Shown: one piece after another, positions 36,211-43,927 of the stretch
Layout of the letters: the number at the start of each line of letters is the position of its first letter
Position numbering within the stretch: position 1 is the stretch's first letter
NCBI GenBank assembly: GCA_016124585.1
Contig: WGNL01000006.1
Location: 124,001-188,000 of the forward strand
Length of the DNA stretch: 64,000 bases
Direction: 5' to 3'
Origin: Bacteroidota bacterium
GTDB taxonomy: Bacteria > Bacteroidota > Bacteroidia > Chitinophagales > Saprospiraceae
Notes under the pieces: generated by a model
What the model was told of the DNA's origin: nothing
The model's database searches: none
What the model saw: the letters and a program-made list of their open reading frames with translations, nothing else
Made by a program: the position numbers and the translations under genes

Positions 36211-36780
36211 ATGAAAAAAATAGTCTGGTTCATGCACGTTTCACTAGATGGATTCGTCGGCGGCCCCAATGGTGAAATGGATTGGATAAAACTTTCCCCT
36301 GAAATGTTCGACTACGCTGGCGACCGCACCGCCAATGCCGACGTGGCGCTCTACGGCAGAATCACCTGGGAAATGATGGAAGCCTACTGGCCCACCGCTG
36401 CCGATAAGCCGAAGCCTTCCAAACATGACATCGAGCATTCCACTTGGTACAATCAGGTGCAAAAAGTCGTGCTTTCCCGCAGCAAACAAAGCGGCAGCCA
36501 GCCGCTCACCACCTTCATCGGAGAAAATATTGCGGAGCAAATCAAGCAATTGAAACAAGGTGACGGCAAGGACATTGTCATTTTCGGTAGCCCGTCAGCG
36601 GGACACTTACTCTTGCAGAACGGACTGGTGGATGACCTCTGGTTGTTCGTCAATCCGGTTCTCATCGGCAAAGGCATCCCCATGTTCCCTGAATTATCTG
36701 AGCGGGCAAAATTGAAATTGGTGGAGTGCACGAAGTTCGAGAATGAGGTGGTTTGCCTGCATTATGAATGTACCGGATGA
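36211..36780 (+). CDS. Dihydrofolate-reductase-like protein (RibD C-terminal family)
   Basis: 189 residues. It begins MKKIVWFMHVSLDGFVGGPN, as the YwjB/YyaP group does. GRITWEMMEAYWP, IVIFGSPSAGHLLLQNGLVD and VNPVLIGKGIPMF are the conserved NADPH- and substrate-site segments of the RibD C-terminal fold. A reductase is likely; the substrate is unknown. The start at 36211 follows the promoter; the upstream frame is not coding. First of a run of co-directed genes with ArsR and SRPBCC proteins. Confidence 0.9.
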   Translation: MKKIVWFMHVSLDGFVGGPNGEMDWIKLSPEMFDYAGDRTANADVALYGRITWEMMEAYWPTAADKPKPSKHDIEHSTWYNQVQKVVLSRSKQSGSQPLTTFIGENIAEQIKQLKQGDGKDIVIFGSPSAGHLLLQNGLVDDLWLFVNPVLIGKGIPMFPELSERAKLKLVECTKFENEVVCLHYECTG

Positions 36781-36819
36781 TGCAATTTCAAAGTTTATTA
36801 TTTCCCAATTTCAGTAGAA

Positions 36820-37149
36820 ATGAGAAGAGACGTTTTTCAAGCCATTGCCGACCCCACCCGCCGGGAAATCATCAGTTTGCTGGCGCAAAACCCGCAGAAC
36901 ATCAACACCATCGCCGACCGCTTCCCGACGAGCCGAGTGGCCATTTCCAAGCACCTAAAAATCCTGATGGAATGTGGCCTCGTGGTCGTGGAGCAACAAG
37001 GGCGGGAACGCATTTGCGAAGCACAACCCGAAAAACTGCGGGAAGTCGCCGACTGGGTGGAACAGTACCGCCAGTTCTGGAACGAGAAGCTGGATTCGCT
37101 AGAGCGCTACTTGGCGAACATTCAAAAAAAGGATGTTGACAAAGGGTAA
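36820..37149 (+). CDS. ArsR-type winged-helix repressor
   Basis: 109 residues. It begins MRRDVFQAIADPTRREIISL, and the recognition region is TSRVAISKHLKILMECGLV, typical of the ArsR branch paired with AHSA1/SRPBCC genes. It lacks the metal-binding CxC of arsenic sensors, so the inducer is probably organic or unknown. It lies 40 bases after the DHFR-like gene and 41 bases before an SRPBCC gene, which is the classic arrangement. Confidence 0.93.
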   Translation: MRRDVFQAIADPTRREIISLLAQNPQNINTIADRFPTSRVAISKHLKILMECGLVVVEQQGRERICEAQPEKLREVADWVEQYRQFWNEKLDSLERYLANIQKKDVDKG

Positions 37150-37190
37150 TTTTCACCAGTTTCCAAATTCAACTAATTCAACCAATTTAT

Positions 37191-38030
37191 ATGGATAAAT
37201 CACCCGACTCGAATGGTCGCACTCTCGAAATCACCCGCCTTCTCGACGCTCCCCGTGACCTCGTTTGGGAAGTTTGGACGAACCCCGAACACATCAAAAA
37301 CTGGTGGGGGCCCGAGGGTTTTACCAATACGATTGATAAAATGGAGGTGCGGCCTGGAGGTGTTTGGGAATTTACGATGCACGGGCCGGATGGCACGGAT
37401 TACCGCAACGTGCACGTGTACGTAGAACTGGTGAAGCCGGAGCGCATCGTGCTGAACCACGTGACCGGGCCGAAGTTCACCATGACGGCGACCTTCACAG
37501 AGGAAGGCAACAAAACCCGGATTCACTTGCATAGCTTATTCGAGAGCGATGAACAATTGGCGCACGTCATTCAAGTATTCAAGGCGGACGTGGGCATGAA
37601 GCAGAATGTGGACAGGTTAGAGGCGTACCTCGCTGGACAATCCGAAGTCCGAAGTCTGAAATCCGAAATCATTGAACCTCGATACGTGCTGGCGGTGCAA
37701 AATCTGGCTGTCTCAGTGACACATTACCAAGAAAAACTGGGCTTCACGACCGATTGGGCCTACGATGGCTGGCATCAATTGCGCCGGGGAAAATTCGTCG
37801 TCATGCTCGGTGAATGCACTGACGACCGCTCGGCTTTTGAGACCCGCAACCATTCCTACTTCGCCTACGTGCAGGTGGAAGGTGTGGACGATTTGTACCA
37901 CGAACTCGTTGGGCGGGGTGCTGAAATCCACTACCCACTGGGCAGCAAACCTTGGGGGATGAGGGAATTTGGCGTCATCACTGTGGATGGCCACCGCATC
38001 ATGTTTGGGCAAGAATTACCAAAGGATTGA
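37191..38030 (+). CDS. SRPBCC (AHSA1) domain fused to a glyoxalase/bleomycin-resistance domain
   Basis: 279 residues. The first domain (about 1-145) is an AHSA1-type SRPBCC fold (ITRLLDAPRDLVWEVWT, NWWGPEGF). The second (about 160-279) is a VOC fold (VLAVQNLAVSVTHYQEKLGF, VQVEGVDDLYHELVGRGAEI, FGVITVDGHRIMFGQ). The linker SEVRSLKSEI is encoded by four tandem TCCGAAG-type heptamers. The stop codon falls inside the palindrome at 38024-38108. The fusion may bind or modify a small ligand; the substrate is unknown. Confidence 0.9.
   Translation: MDKSPDSNGRTLEITRLLDAPRDLVWEVWTNPEHIKNWWGPEGFTNTIDKMEVRPGGVWEFTMHGPDGTDYRNVHVYVELVKPERIVLNHVTGPKFTMTATFTEEGNKTRIHLHSLFESDEQLAHVIQVFKADVGMKQNVDRLEAYLAGQSEVRSLKSEIIEPRYVLAVQNLAVSVTHYQEKLGFTTDWAYDGWHQLRRGKFVVMLGECTDDRSAFETRNHSYFAYVQVEGVDDLYHELVGRGAEIHYPLGSKPWGMREFGVITVDGHRIMFGQELPKD
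37641..37668. repeat. Four heptamers forming the linker of a fused gene
   Basis: Units TCCGAAG, TCCGAAG, TCTGAAA and TCCGAAA in tandem, in frame, exactly at the junction of the SRPBCC and glyoxalase domains. Confidence 0.85.
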
Positions 38031-38108
38031 AAAGCCTGAGGAACTAAGGATTTTTAAGCCGAATGCTCAGTAGTTCAGGCTTAAAAATCCCTTCGGGCTT
38101 TTCAATCC
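38024..38108. repeat. Long palindromic repeat, copy 1
   Basis: Outer arms GGATTGAAAAGCC / GGCTTTTCAATCC and inner arms GGATTTTTAAGCC / GGCTTAAAAATCC. The TGA stop of the SRPBCC-glyoxalase gene (38028-38030) lies in the left arm. Related copies are at 46988-47068 and 50979-51062. Confidence 0.88.
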
Positions 38109-38127
38109 AAATTTCAAATAATTTATC

Positions 38128-39057
38128 ATGCAAAACTCATCCCCGCTCGTCCTTGAGCGCAGCTACGATGCTACCCCAGCGGAAGTCTGGGCAGCACTGA
38201 CCGACCCAGCGCAAATGAAGCTTTGGTACCTCAGTATCCCTGATTTTAAGGCAGAGGTGGGCCATCAATTCCAATTTGAAGGTGGGCCGCCAGATAAAAC
38301 CTACCTGCACTTATGCACAGTCAAGGAAGTGGTGGCGAACCAAGTCATTGCCTACACGTGGCGCTTCAATGGCTACCCGGGCGACTCGCTGGTGCGCTTC
38401 GAAATTTTGCCAGACGGCAACAAAACCAAAGTGCGACTCACGCACAGCGGCATCGAAAGCTTTATGTCTGAGGAAACGCCAGACTTCGATGTGAAGAATT
38501 TCGAGATGGGCTGGAATCATATCCTAAACTCCAATTTGGCGGATTTTCTGGCTGCCAAGTTTGGCCTCACGATCACCCGCACCCTTGATGCACCCCGTGA
38601 CCTTGTCTTCAAAGTGTGGACGCAGCCGGAGCACCTTGTCAATTGGTGGGGCCCAGCAGGAATGGGCCTGCGGGTGGTGAGCTATGACTTGAAGCCCGGC
38701 GGCATTTTCCACTACGCCATGGTGGCGCAAGATGGTGTGGAGGTGTTTGGCCGGATGGCCTACCGCCAAATTAACCCGCCAGACCGCATCGTTTGGATAA
38801 ACTCCTTTGCCGATGCCGAGGGCAATGTGATAAATCCGCCCTTTTTCCCGAACAACGAATTCCCGCTGGAAATCCTAAACGTGCTGCGGCTGGAGGAGGA
38901 AGACGGGAAGACGCTGCTGACCCTCAGCGGTGGCCCCATCAATGCTACTGCCGAGCAGGAGGCGTTCTACATGGGCATGATTCCGAACATGGAGCAGGGC
39001 TTTGGCGGCACGTTCAACCAGTTGGTGGCGTATTTAGAAAAAGTGAAAAATCAATAA
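38128..39057 (+). CDS. Tandem SRPBCC (AHSA1) protein
   Basis: 309 residues made of two AHSA1-type domains. Domain 1 (about 1-140) has LERSYDATPAEVWAALTDPA; domain 2 (about 145-309) has ITRTLDAPRDLVFKVWTQPE and NWWGPAGM. Domain 2 resembles the SRPBCC half of the preceding fusion more than domain 1 does, which suggests duplication within the cluster. It probably binds a hydrophobic small molecule or acts as a chaperone-like factor. It begins 20 bases after the palindrome. Confidence 0.9.
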   Translation: MQNSSPLVLERSYDATPAEVWAALTDPAQMKLWYLSIPDFKAEVGHQFQFEGGPPDKTYLHLCTVKEVVANQVIAYTWRFNGYPGDSLVRFEILPDGNKTKVRLTHSGIESFMSEETPDFDVKNFEMGWNHILNSNLADFLAAKFGLTITRTLDAPRDLVFKVWTQPEHLVNWWGPAGMGLRVVSYDLKPGGIFHYAMVAQDGVEVFGRMAYRQINPPDRIVWINSFADAEGNVINPPFFPNNEFPLEILNVLRLEEEDGKTLLTLSGGPINATAEQEAFYMGMIPNMEQGFGGTFNQLVAYLEKVKNQ

Positions 39058-39062
39058 AACAG

Positions 39063-39096
39063 AAAATCGGGGAGGTTCGAAGCCTTCCCGATTTTT
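39063..39096 (+). terminator. Terminator after the tandem SRPBCC gene
   Basis: Stem AATCGGGgAGG / CCTtCCCGATT followed by TTTG; A and T runs flank the stem. Confidence 0.7.
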
Positions 39097-39133
39097 GATT
39101 TTCGCCTACCTTTCCCCCATAAAATCACCTCGC

Positions 39134-39436
39134 ATGTTGTACCTCACCCAACTTATTTACATCAAGGAAGGACAGGAATCCATCTTCGACGAATTCGAGG
39201 CCGTCGCCATTCCGCTGATTGCCAAATACCGGGGTTCGATGCTGTTCCGACTGCGTCCGGATGCCAAGGGTTTTATCTCCAATGAAATCGAAAAGCCATA
39301 CGAAATCCATTTTGTCAGCTTTCCCAAAGCGGCGGATTTCCAAGCGTTCATGGCTGACGAGGAGCGCAAGCAATTCCTCCATCTAAAGGAAGCAGCCATC
39401 CGGTCGAGTTTTTTGGTGAAGGGGGAGAAATTGTAG
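39134..39436 (+). CDS. DUF1330-like small protein
   Basis: 100 residues with a ferredoxin-like alpha/beta barrel pattern (LTQLIYIKEGQESIFDEFEA, FVSFPKAADFQAFMADEERK) as in DUF1330/NIPSNAP-type proteins. Start at 39134. Function unknown; dimeric barrels of this type include monooxygenases and binding proteins. Separated from the SRPBCC gene by a terminator. Confidence 0.75.
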   Translation: MLYLTQLIYIKEGQESIFDEFEAVAIPLIAKYRGSMLFRLRPDAKGFISNEIEKPYEIHFVSFPKAADFQAFMADEERKQFLHLKEAAIRSSFLVKGEKL

Positions 39437-39495
39437 CCTTTGGCAGCAACCAGTTCGAGGCGCTTCCCGACTTATTGTTTGACAATCAACATTTT

Positions 39496-39930
39496 ATGAA
39501 CGAAATTATTCGCTTCGCAAAAACACCCGAAGATATTCAGCTTTGCTGCCCAGTCATCATCGAACTGCGACCACACCTTGCCAAAGTGGATTTGGTGGCG
39601 ATGGTGATGGAGATGTTTTCCGAAGGTTTTCAGCTCATTTTCATCGAAGCGGAAGACGGCACAGCGGCGGCGATTTGTGGATACCGTTACCTGCAAAACC
39701 TGTTCACGGGCAAGCATATTTACGTTGATGACCTCGGCATGCTACCTACCCACCGGGGCAAGGGCTATGGCGGTGCTTTGCTTGATTTTGTTTTCGAAGC
39801 GGCAAAATCACAGGGTCTTAAAACGGTCACTTTAGACTCTGGGCACCAGCGTTTTGCAGCACATCGGCTCTACCTGAACAAAGGCTTTCAGATTGAGGCA
39901 CATCATTTTGGTAAGAAGTTGGATTCCTAA
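39496..39930 (+). CDS. GNAT family N-acetyltransferase
   Basis: 144 residues. CoA site: DDLGMLPTHRGKGYGGALLD. Motif B: VTLDSGHQRFAAHRLYLNKGF. This arrangement is typical of small GNATs that act on free amino compounds. The ATG at 39496 is preferred over one 21 bases upstream. It stands 60 bases after the DUF1330-like gene and converges on a lipoprotein gene. Confidence 0.9.
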   Translation: MNEIIRFAKTPEDIQLCCPVIIELRPHLAKVDLVAMVMEMFSEGFQLIFIEAEDGTAAAICGYRYLQNLFTGKHIYVDDLGMLPTHRGKGYGGALLDFVFEAAKSQGLKTVTLDSGHQRFAAHRLYLNKGFQIEAHHFGKKLDS

Positions 39931-39956
39931 GTTGAGCGGACCTTACACCCACAGGC

Positions 39957-40490
39957 TTATGGTTGCACTGTCGAAAAGAGTTCATCCAAATAATACTCCC
40001 TGGTCGTCGCATTGTAATTATCCAAACAACCCTCAATCCCGCTGCGCATGATACTTTTGCAGGTATTATTTTGAAAAGCTGTTTCCAAATGCCCCCTGCC
40101 TAGGATGCAATGGCCAAGTTCATGGAATACCACCATTTCCTTGTAATAGACGGAGTTTGTACTGTTCCAAAAACCCTTATCAATGATGATGTCATGGCCC
40201 GCATGACCACCATAAGTGCAGGAGCCTGCTACGTTTTCCTCAGTGATTTCAGCGATTTTGGCAGTGAGGTCGGTACTGTTCAGGTTGATGGTGATACTCC
40301 TGTTGGCGGCTTCCACTTCAAAGTTTTGGAGGTAAGTCCAGAGCGCCTTGTCGGCCTTCGGAAATGATTTTGTGGCAGTCGTAGTGGTAGCATCTACTGT
40401 CTCCACTAAGTTGTCGTCTTTCTGGCAGGAGGTACCAAAGAGGAAAATGACTGTAAATATTGCTATGGGCAAAACGATTGACTTTTTCAT
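39957..40490 (-). CDS. Putative zinc metalloprotease lipoprotein
   Basis: 177 residues. Signal peptide with lipobox GTSC (C22). Acidic/Thr-rich spacer, then a helix, then FHELGHCILGRGH (about 121-133). HExxH is followed by a third His one residue later than in canonical metzincins. CKSIMRSG (about 144-151) could be the Met-turn. It is likely a surface-attached peptidase; the substrate is unknown. No other protease domain is present, so it is a compact enzyme. Confidence 0.82.
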   Translation of the reverse strand: MKKSIVLPIAIFTVIFLFGTSCQKDDNLVETVDATTTTATKSFPKADKALWTYLQNFEVEAANRSITINLNSTDLTAKIAEITEENVAGSCTYGGHAGHDIIIDKGFWNSTNSVYYKEMVVFHELGHCILGRGHLETAFQNNTCKSIMRSGIEGCLDNYNATTREYYLDELFSTVQP

Positions 40491-40653
40491 AAGTGAAGCA
40501 GTTGGAAATTAGGTAATGAATGTTGAAAAAGTGTAGAATAGCCTATAGTCAACCGTTTGTGAGGCATAATAACTGAAAGAGGCTACGGAATGTTGTGTAA
40601 GCCCGGTTTAGCCGAAAATTATTACACGTGTTTTTTTGGAAAAATATCCCCAA

Positions 40654-41100
40654 TTATATATCCAACAGCCGCCGATGGTAGTTGACCTGCCCCAAGTGAT
40701 AATCCAGGTGTACAGCCAAATGCACCAAAAACTGGCCAGCTGTAGTCGGCACTTGAAAAACTGGCGTCGTGAATTCTGCATTCATTTCGTCATCGGTCAT
40801 GTTTTCTATTACTGTTTCCACCATTTGAATAGTATCTTCAATGCCCTTGATCAGCTCGGTTCGGGGAATATTTTTCGAAGAAAATTCCAAATCCCGCTGT
40901 CGCACATAACCGGTATGTCCCATTTGTGCGCCGATAAAATGGTTAATATTGCCAACCAAGTGCAAGCATAGGTTTCCTGCTGAATTGGTGATGTTTTTAT
41001 CCACTCGCCAAATCACATCTTCGTTTTGGTAGGCGGCAATTTCAGTTTTTAGTTTGGCGAGGTCACGCTTGAATAGTCGTATTAAAATGTCTTTTAGCAT
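40654..41100 (-). CDS. DinB-superfamily protein (DUF1572-like)
   Basis: 148 residues in a four-helix bundle. Candidate metal ligands are His in LCLHLVGNINHF and HLAVHLDYHLGQVNYHRR. DinB-like proteins are often thiol-dependent transferases or nucleases of unknown substrate. Isolated gene with AT-rich flanks on both sides. Confidence 0.85.
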   Translation of the reverse strand: MLKDILIRLFKRDLAKLKTEIAAYQNEDVIWRVDKNITNSAGNLCLHLVGNINHFIGAQMGHTGYVRQRDLEFSSKNIPRTELIKGIEDTIQMVETVIENMTDDEMNAEFTTPVFQVPTTAGQFLVHLAVHLDYHLGQVNYHRRLLDI

Positions 41101-41313
41101 CGTTTTTTAGATTTATGAGTTAGGCAAAAATAATACTATTGGAAGAGTTTATTTCGATCAGTTTTGAAAAATAAAGTAGTCCGGTTTTCTTAGGATGCCA
41201 ACATGTTTTAAATTAAAAATTGAATGCTAAAAGATAATTGCCATGTATGATTATGCCTTTTAGAATAAACTGAAAAACAACTTGATATAGAATTAATTCT
41301 TTTTGAGATTTAT

Positions 41314-41802
41314 TCAGAATATGAACCAATAAACTGTTGCCAAAGTAATCGAAATTGTCACAAAGATGGCGACTCGCACATAATTCCATTTTTTCCAATT
41401 TGCAGTTCTAATGGCTAAATTCCCAAGCTCAGAATTTTCATCAATTCCCTGAAATTCAATAATATTTTTTGCAAAATAAACTATCGTCCATATCCGTACA
41501 GAAAAGTGGAGAATGAATAATGAAACCAACCAGTTTCTGAGTGTTGGGATATGCCATGCGAAAACAATAGAGGTGATAAATATGATTTCATGAATACTAT
41601 GGAAAGCTGTCCAGAAAGACTTTAAACTCGTACCATTTTTATCCGTTAAATAATGAAAATTATATGGCGGATTGACTGTCCATTTTGGCACAAAAACCAA
41701 AGTCTCAAATATTTGTGCGCCGTTCATTAAAAAATAAATTAGGCAATTTAGCAACAACCAAAATTCAGCCCTCGTCATATATTCCTGCGATAAATTTTCC
41801 AT
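41314..41802 (-). CDS. Four-helix membrane protein of unknown function
   Basis: 162 residues with four hydrophobic helices (about 13-38, 72-88, 92-110 and 140-160) and a Trp/Tyr-rich loop (VFVPKWTVNPPYNFHYLTD). The plan is reminiscent of small anthrone-oxygenase-like or DUF1772-type proteins, but I cannot assign it. The coding sequence is visibly more AT-rich than its neighbours. It starts four bases after the MarR stop, so the two form an operon and MarR may control it. Confidence 0.72.
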   Translation of the reverse strand: MENLSQEYMTRAEFWLLLNCLIYFLMNGAQIFETLVFVPKWTVNPPYNFHYLTDKNGTSLKSFWTAFHSIHEIIFITSIVFAWHIPTLRNWLVSLFILHFSVRIWTIVYFAKNIIEFQGIDENSELGNLAIRTANWKKWNYVRVAIFVTISITLATVYWFIF

Positions 41803-41806
41803 CGTT

Positions 41807-42268
41807 TTATTGCTTGTTGAATTGGTTTATGGTTTCGTTCATTATCTGCGTTGCATCATTAAAATAGCGTTCTATCACCTGTAATTCCTCCACTGAAAAA
41901 GTCTGCAACAATGCCGTCGTTTTTCGGTGCAAGTCAGCAAAAAGTGGCGTCAGCAATTCCGTTGTTGCTGCCAGGTTGGGTGCGACGAGGATTTTGCGAC
42001 GATCGGTTTTATCGAATTTTCGATTGACCAATCCTTTTGCCTCCAGTCGGTCAATCATGCCGGTGACAGCGCCCGTCGTCAGGTTGGTAATTTGTGCGAT
42101 TTCTCCTGCTGTCCATTCTTCTTTTTGAAGAATCAGACCCAAATATTTGTGATCAGTTCCGGTCAGCCCTGCCTTTCGGGCGATGGCCTCATGCATGAGG
42201 ATGGAGGTGTCGGAATAGGTGCGACTGGCCTTGCGGAGCTTTTCTAAAACGTCTTTTTTTGAACTCAT
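41807..42268 (-). CDS. MarR-family transcriptional regulator
   Basis: 153 residues of the winged-helix MarR fold. The recognition region is EIAQITNLTTGAVTGMIDRL, and the wing is NRKFDKTDRRKILV. A 45-bp inverted repeat containing the gene's own -7 box precedes the ATG, which indicates autorepression. Its only co-transcribed target is the membrane protein downstream; the divergent DUF1905 gene starts 113 bases away and may also respond. Confidence 0.93.
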   Translation of the reverse strand: MSSKKDVLEKLRKASRTYSDTSILMHEAIARKAGLTGTDHKYLGLILQKEEWTAGEIAQITNLTTGAVTGMIDRLEAKGLVNRKFDKTDRRKILVAPNLAATTELLTPLFADLHRKTTALLQTFSVEELQVIERYFNDATQIMNETINQFNKQ

Positions 42269-42270
42269 GT

Positions 42271-42315
42271 CTCAGTAAATAATTATCTTAGTTGCAAAGA
42301 TAATTATTTACTGAG
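42271..42315. promoter_or_regulatory. MarR operator overlapping its promoter
   Basis: Perfect 19-bp arms (42271-42289 and 42297-42315, beginning CTCAGTAAATAATTATCTT) separated by 7 bases. The minus-strand -7 box TATCTTTG occupies 42295-42302, inside the repeat, and the MarR ATG is two bases beyond it. Confidence 0.85.
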
Positions 42316-42380
42316 ATTTTCCCATTTGCTCGCATATTTCCACAAAATTTTAATTTGCAAGCTAAATTAGAGGAACCATC

Positions 42381-42860
42381 ATGGCCATTTTTCGAGCTGA
42401 AATTGAAATCATTGGTATCAACCCTTATGTACTCCTGCCAGCGGAAATACTTCAGGCGTTATTGGAAAAGGCTGGAAAACACAAAGGGAAAATCCCCATC
42501 AAAGGGCAGGTGAATGGCTTGCCTTATCAGCAAACGCTTGTTAAATACGCAGGTGAATGGCGGCTTTACATCAATATGGCTATGCTAAAAGATTCGCCCC
42601 GCAGGATTGGGGAAGAAATTGAAATCAGCATCGAATATGACACCAGCGACCGATCCATCCCGATGCACCCTGCATTGCAAGCAGCCTTAGAAGGTGATGT
42701 TGCCGCTTTAGAGAAATTCGAAAGTTTGTCGCCGTCTCGTCGAGTGGAAATCATCAGGTACATCAGTCGCCTTAAAACGGAGGAAAGTGTGGAGCGGAAC
42801 GTGGCGAGGGCTATTAGGTTCTTGAAAGGGGAAGGGCGTTTCGTGGGGAGGGATATTTAA
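42381..42860 (+). CDS. DUF1905/YdeI-OmdA family protein
   Basis: 159 residues. The N-terminal DUF1905 beta-barrel (about 1-95) has KIPIKGQVNGLPYQQTLVK and LYINMAML. The C-terminal bacteriocin-protection, YdeI/OmdA-like helical part has SPSRRVEIIRYISRLKTEES. Function unknown; family members are linked to stress resistance. The TAA stop is the start of a heptamer array (42859). Confidence 0.88.
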   Translation: MAIFRAEIEIIGINPYVLLPAEILQALLEKAGKHKGKIPIKGQVNGLPYQQTLVKYAGEWRLYINMAMLKDSPRRIGEEIEISIEYDTSDRSIPMHPALQAALEGDVAALEKFESLSPSRRVEIIRYISRLKTEESVERNVARAIRFLKGEGRFVGRDI

Positions 42861-42923
42861 TGGTAAATGATTAATGGTGAATTATAAATAGCCGCTCGCA
42901 TTAACCATTCATCATTTACCATT
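42859..42923. repeat. Opposed heptamer arrays downstream of the DUF1905 gene
   Basis: AATGGTA, AATGATT and AATGGTG (42859-42879), then ATTAACC, ATTCATC and ATTTACC (42900-42920). The two sets are complementary, with about 20 bases between. The array begins in the stop codon of one gene and ends six bases before the convergent stop at 42929. Confidence 0.85.
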
Positions 42924-42928
42924 GTAAA

Positions 42929-43813
42929 TCATGCTATTTTCACCGAAGTCATGGTCAACGACCCGCCAACAGCTTTGTCGTTGAAGAAGCTGATTTCGTC
43001 CTTTTCATCTTTCAAAGCCAAGGAGTAAAGTAGGGGCAAATAATGTTCTGGCGTTGGGATGGAAAGCTGGAACGGACGGCCCTCTGCCGAGTAGTTTATA
43101 AGGCGCTGGTGGTCGCCGTCGGCAATAAATTGTTTAAACTTCGTATTGGCTTCAATGGCCCAATCATAGCCGTAGTTATCAGTATTTAGCTTGCTCCAAG
43201 CCACCATGCCGAGGTTGTGTACCATGTTGCCACTGCCTACGATGAGCACGCCTTTTTTGCGAAGCGCCGCAATTTCCTTTGCCAATTCGTAATGCTGCTG
43301 CGGCGTGCGGCGCACATCGAGGCTGAGTTGGATGATGGGCACGTCAGCGTTGGGGTACATATGCTTGGCCACTGACCAAGCGCCGTGGTCGAGGCCCCAT
43401 TTCTGGTCGAGTCCAACTTGCGTGGATTTGATAAGTTCTTTGGTTTCGGTTGCTAATTCAGGGCTGCCTGGCGCTGGGTACTGCACATCGAACAACGCCT
43501 GCGGAAAGCCGCCGAAATCGTGGATGGTCTGTGGCTTGTCCATGGCCGTCACCCATGTGCCATTCGTTTCCCAATGTGCTGACACACAAAGAATTGCGTT
43601 GGGTTTTGGTATTTCCTTGCCCACTTGACGGAAGCCCTGCACGAACTCGTTTTCCTCAATGGCATTCATCGGACTGCCATGCCCGAGGAAGAGAACGGGC
43701 ATTTTATCTGTATTGGAAAAGCCGCTCGTAGCGCTGTCCAAGCAGCTGAGTTTCATTGCCGATGTGGCGATTGGAATCGTTGCCATGAGTTTGAGGAATT
43801 GATTACGGTTCAT
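42929..43813 (-). CDS. Extradiol ring-cleavage dioxygenase, YgiD/4,5-DOPA type, exported
   Basis: 294 residues. The core matches YgiD (4,5-DOPA extradiol dioxygenase): LFLGHGSPMNAIE, AHWET, GLDHGAWSV and GSGNMVHNLG, with His residues for the metal. Unlike cytoplasmic YgiD it has an N-terminal extension MNRNQFLKLMATIPIATSAM, a signal-like sequence with two-residue similarity to Tat-type leaders. A periplasmic location or lipid attachment at the later Cys is therefore possible. Start at 43813. Its aromatic substrate is unknown. Confidence 0.9.
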   Translation of the reverse strand: MNRNQFLKLMATIPIATSAMKLSCLDSATSGFSNTDKMPVLFLGHGSPMNAIEENEFVQGFRQVGKEIPKPNAILCVSAHWETNGTWVTAMDKPQTIHDFGGFPQALFDVQYPAPGSPELATETKELIKSTQVGLDQKWGLDHGAWSVAKHMYPNADVPIIQLSLDVRRTPQQHYELAKEIAALRKKGVLIVGSGNMVHNLGMVAWSKLNTDNYGYDWAIEANTKFKQFIADGDHQRLINYSAEGRPFQLSIPTPEHYLPLLYSLALKDEKDEISFFNDKAVGGSLTMTSVKIA

Positions 43814-43826
43814 GATAAAGAGGATT

Positions 43827-43917
43827 TTTAACACGAAGGCACAGAGGCATTGAGAAACACAGAGCGGTTATTGAAATTTCTCTGTGTAGCTTCGTGGCTC
43901 TGCATCTCCGTGTTAAA
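43827..43917. repeat. Long imperfect palindrome between the YgiD and YceI genes
   Basis: About 38-base arms: TTTAACACGAAGGCACAGAG... (43827-43864) pairs with ...CTCTGCATCTCCGTGTTAAA (43880-43917). The text is of the widespread 'CTCTGTG..CTCCGTG' intergenic repeat type. Confidence 0.85.
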
Positions 43918-43927
43918 TCAAAGGCTT

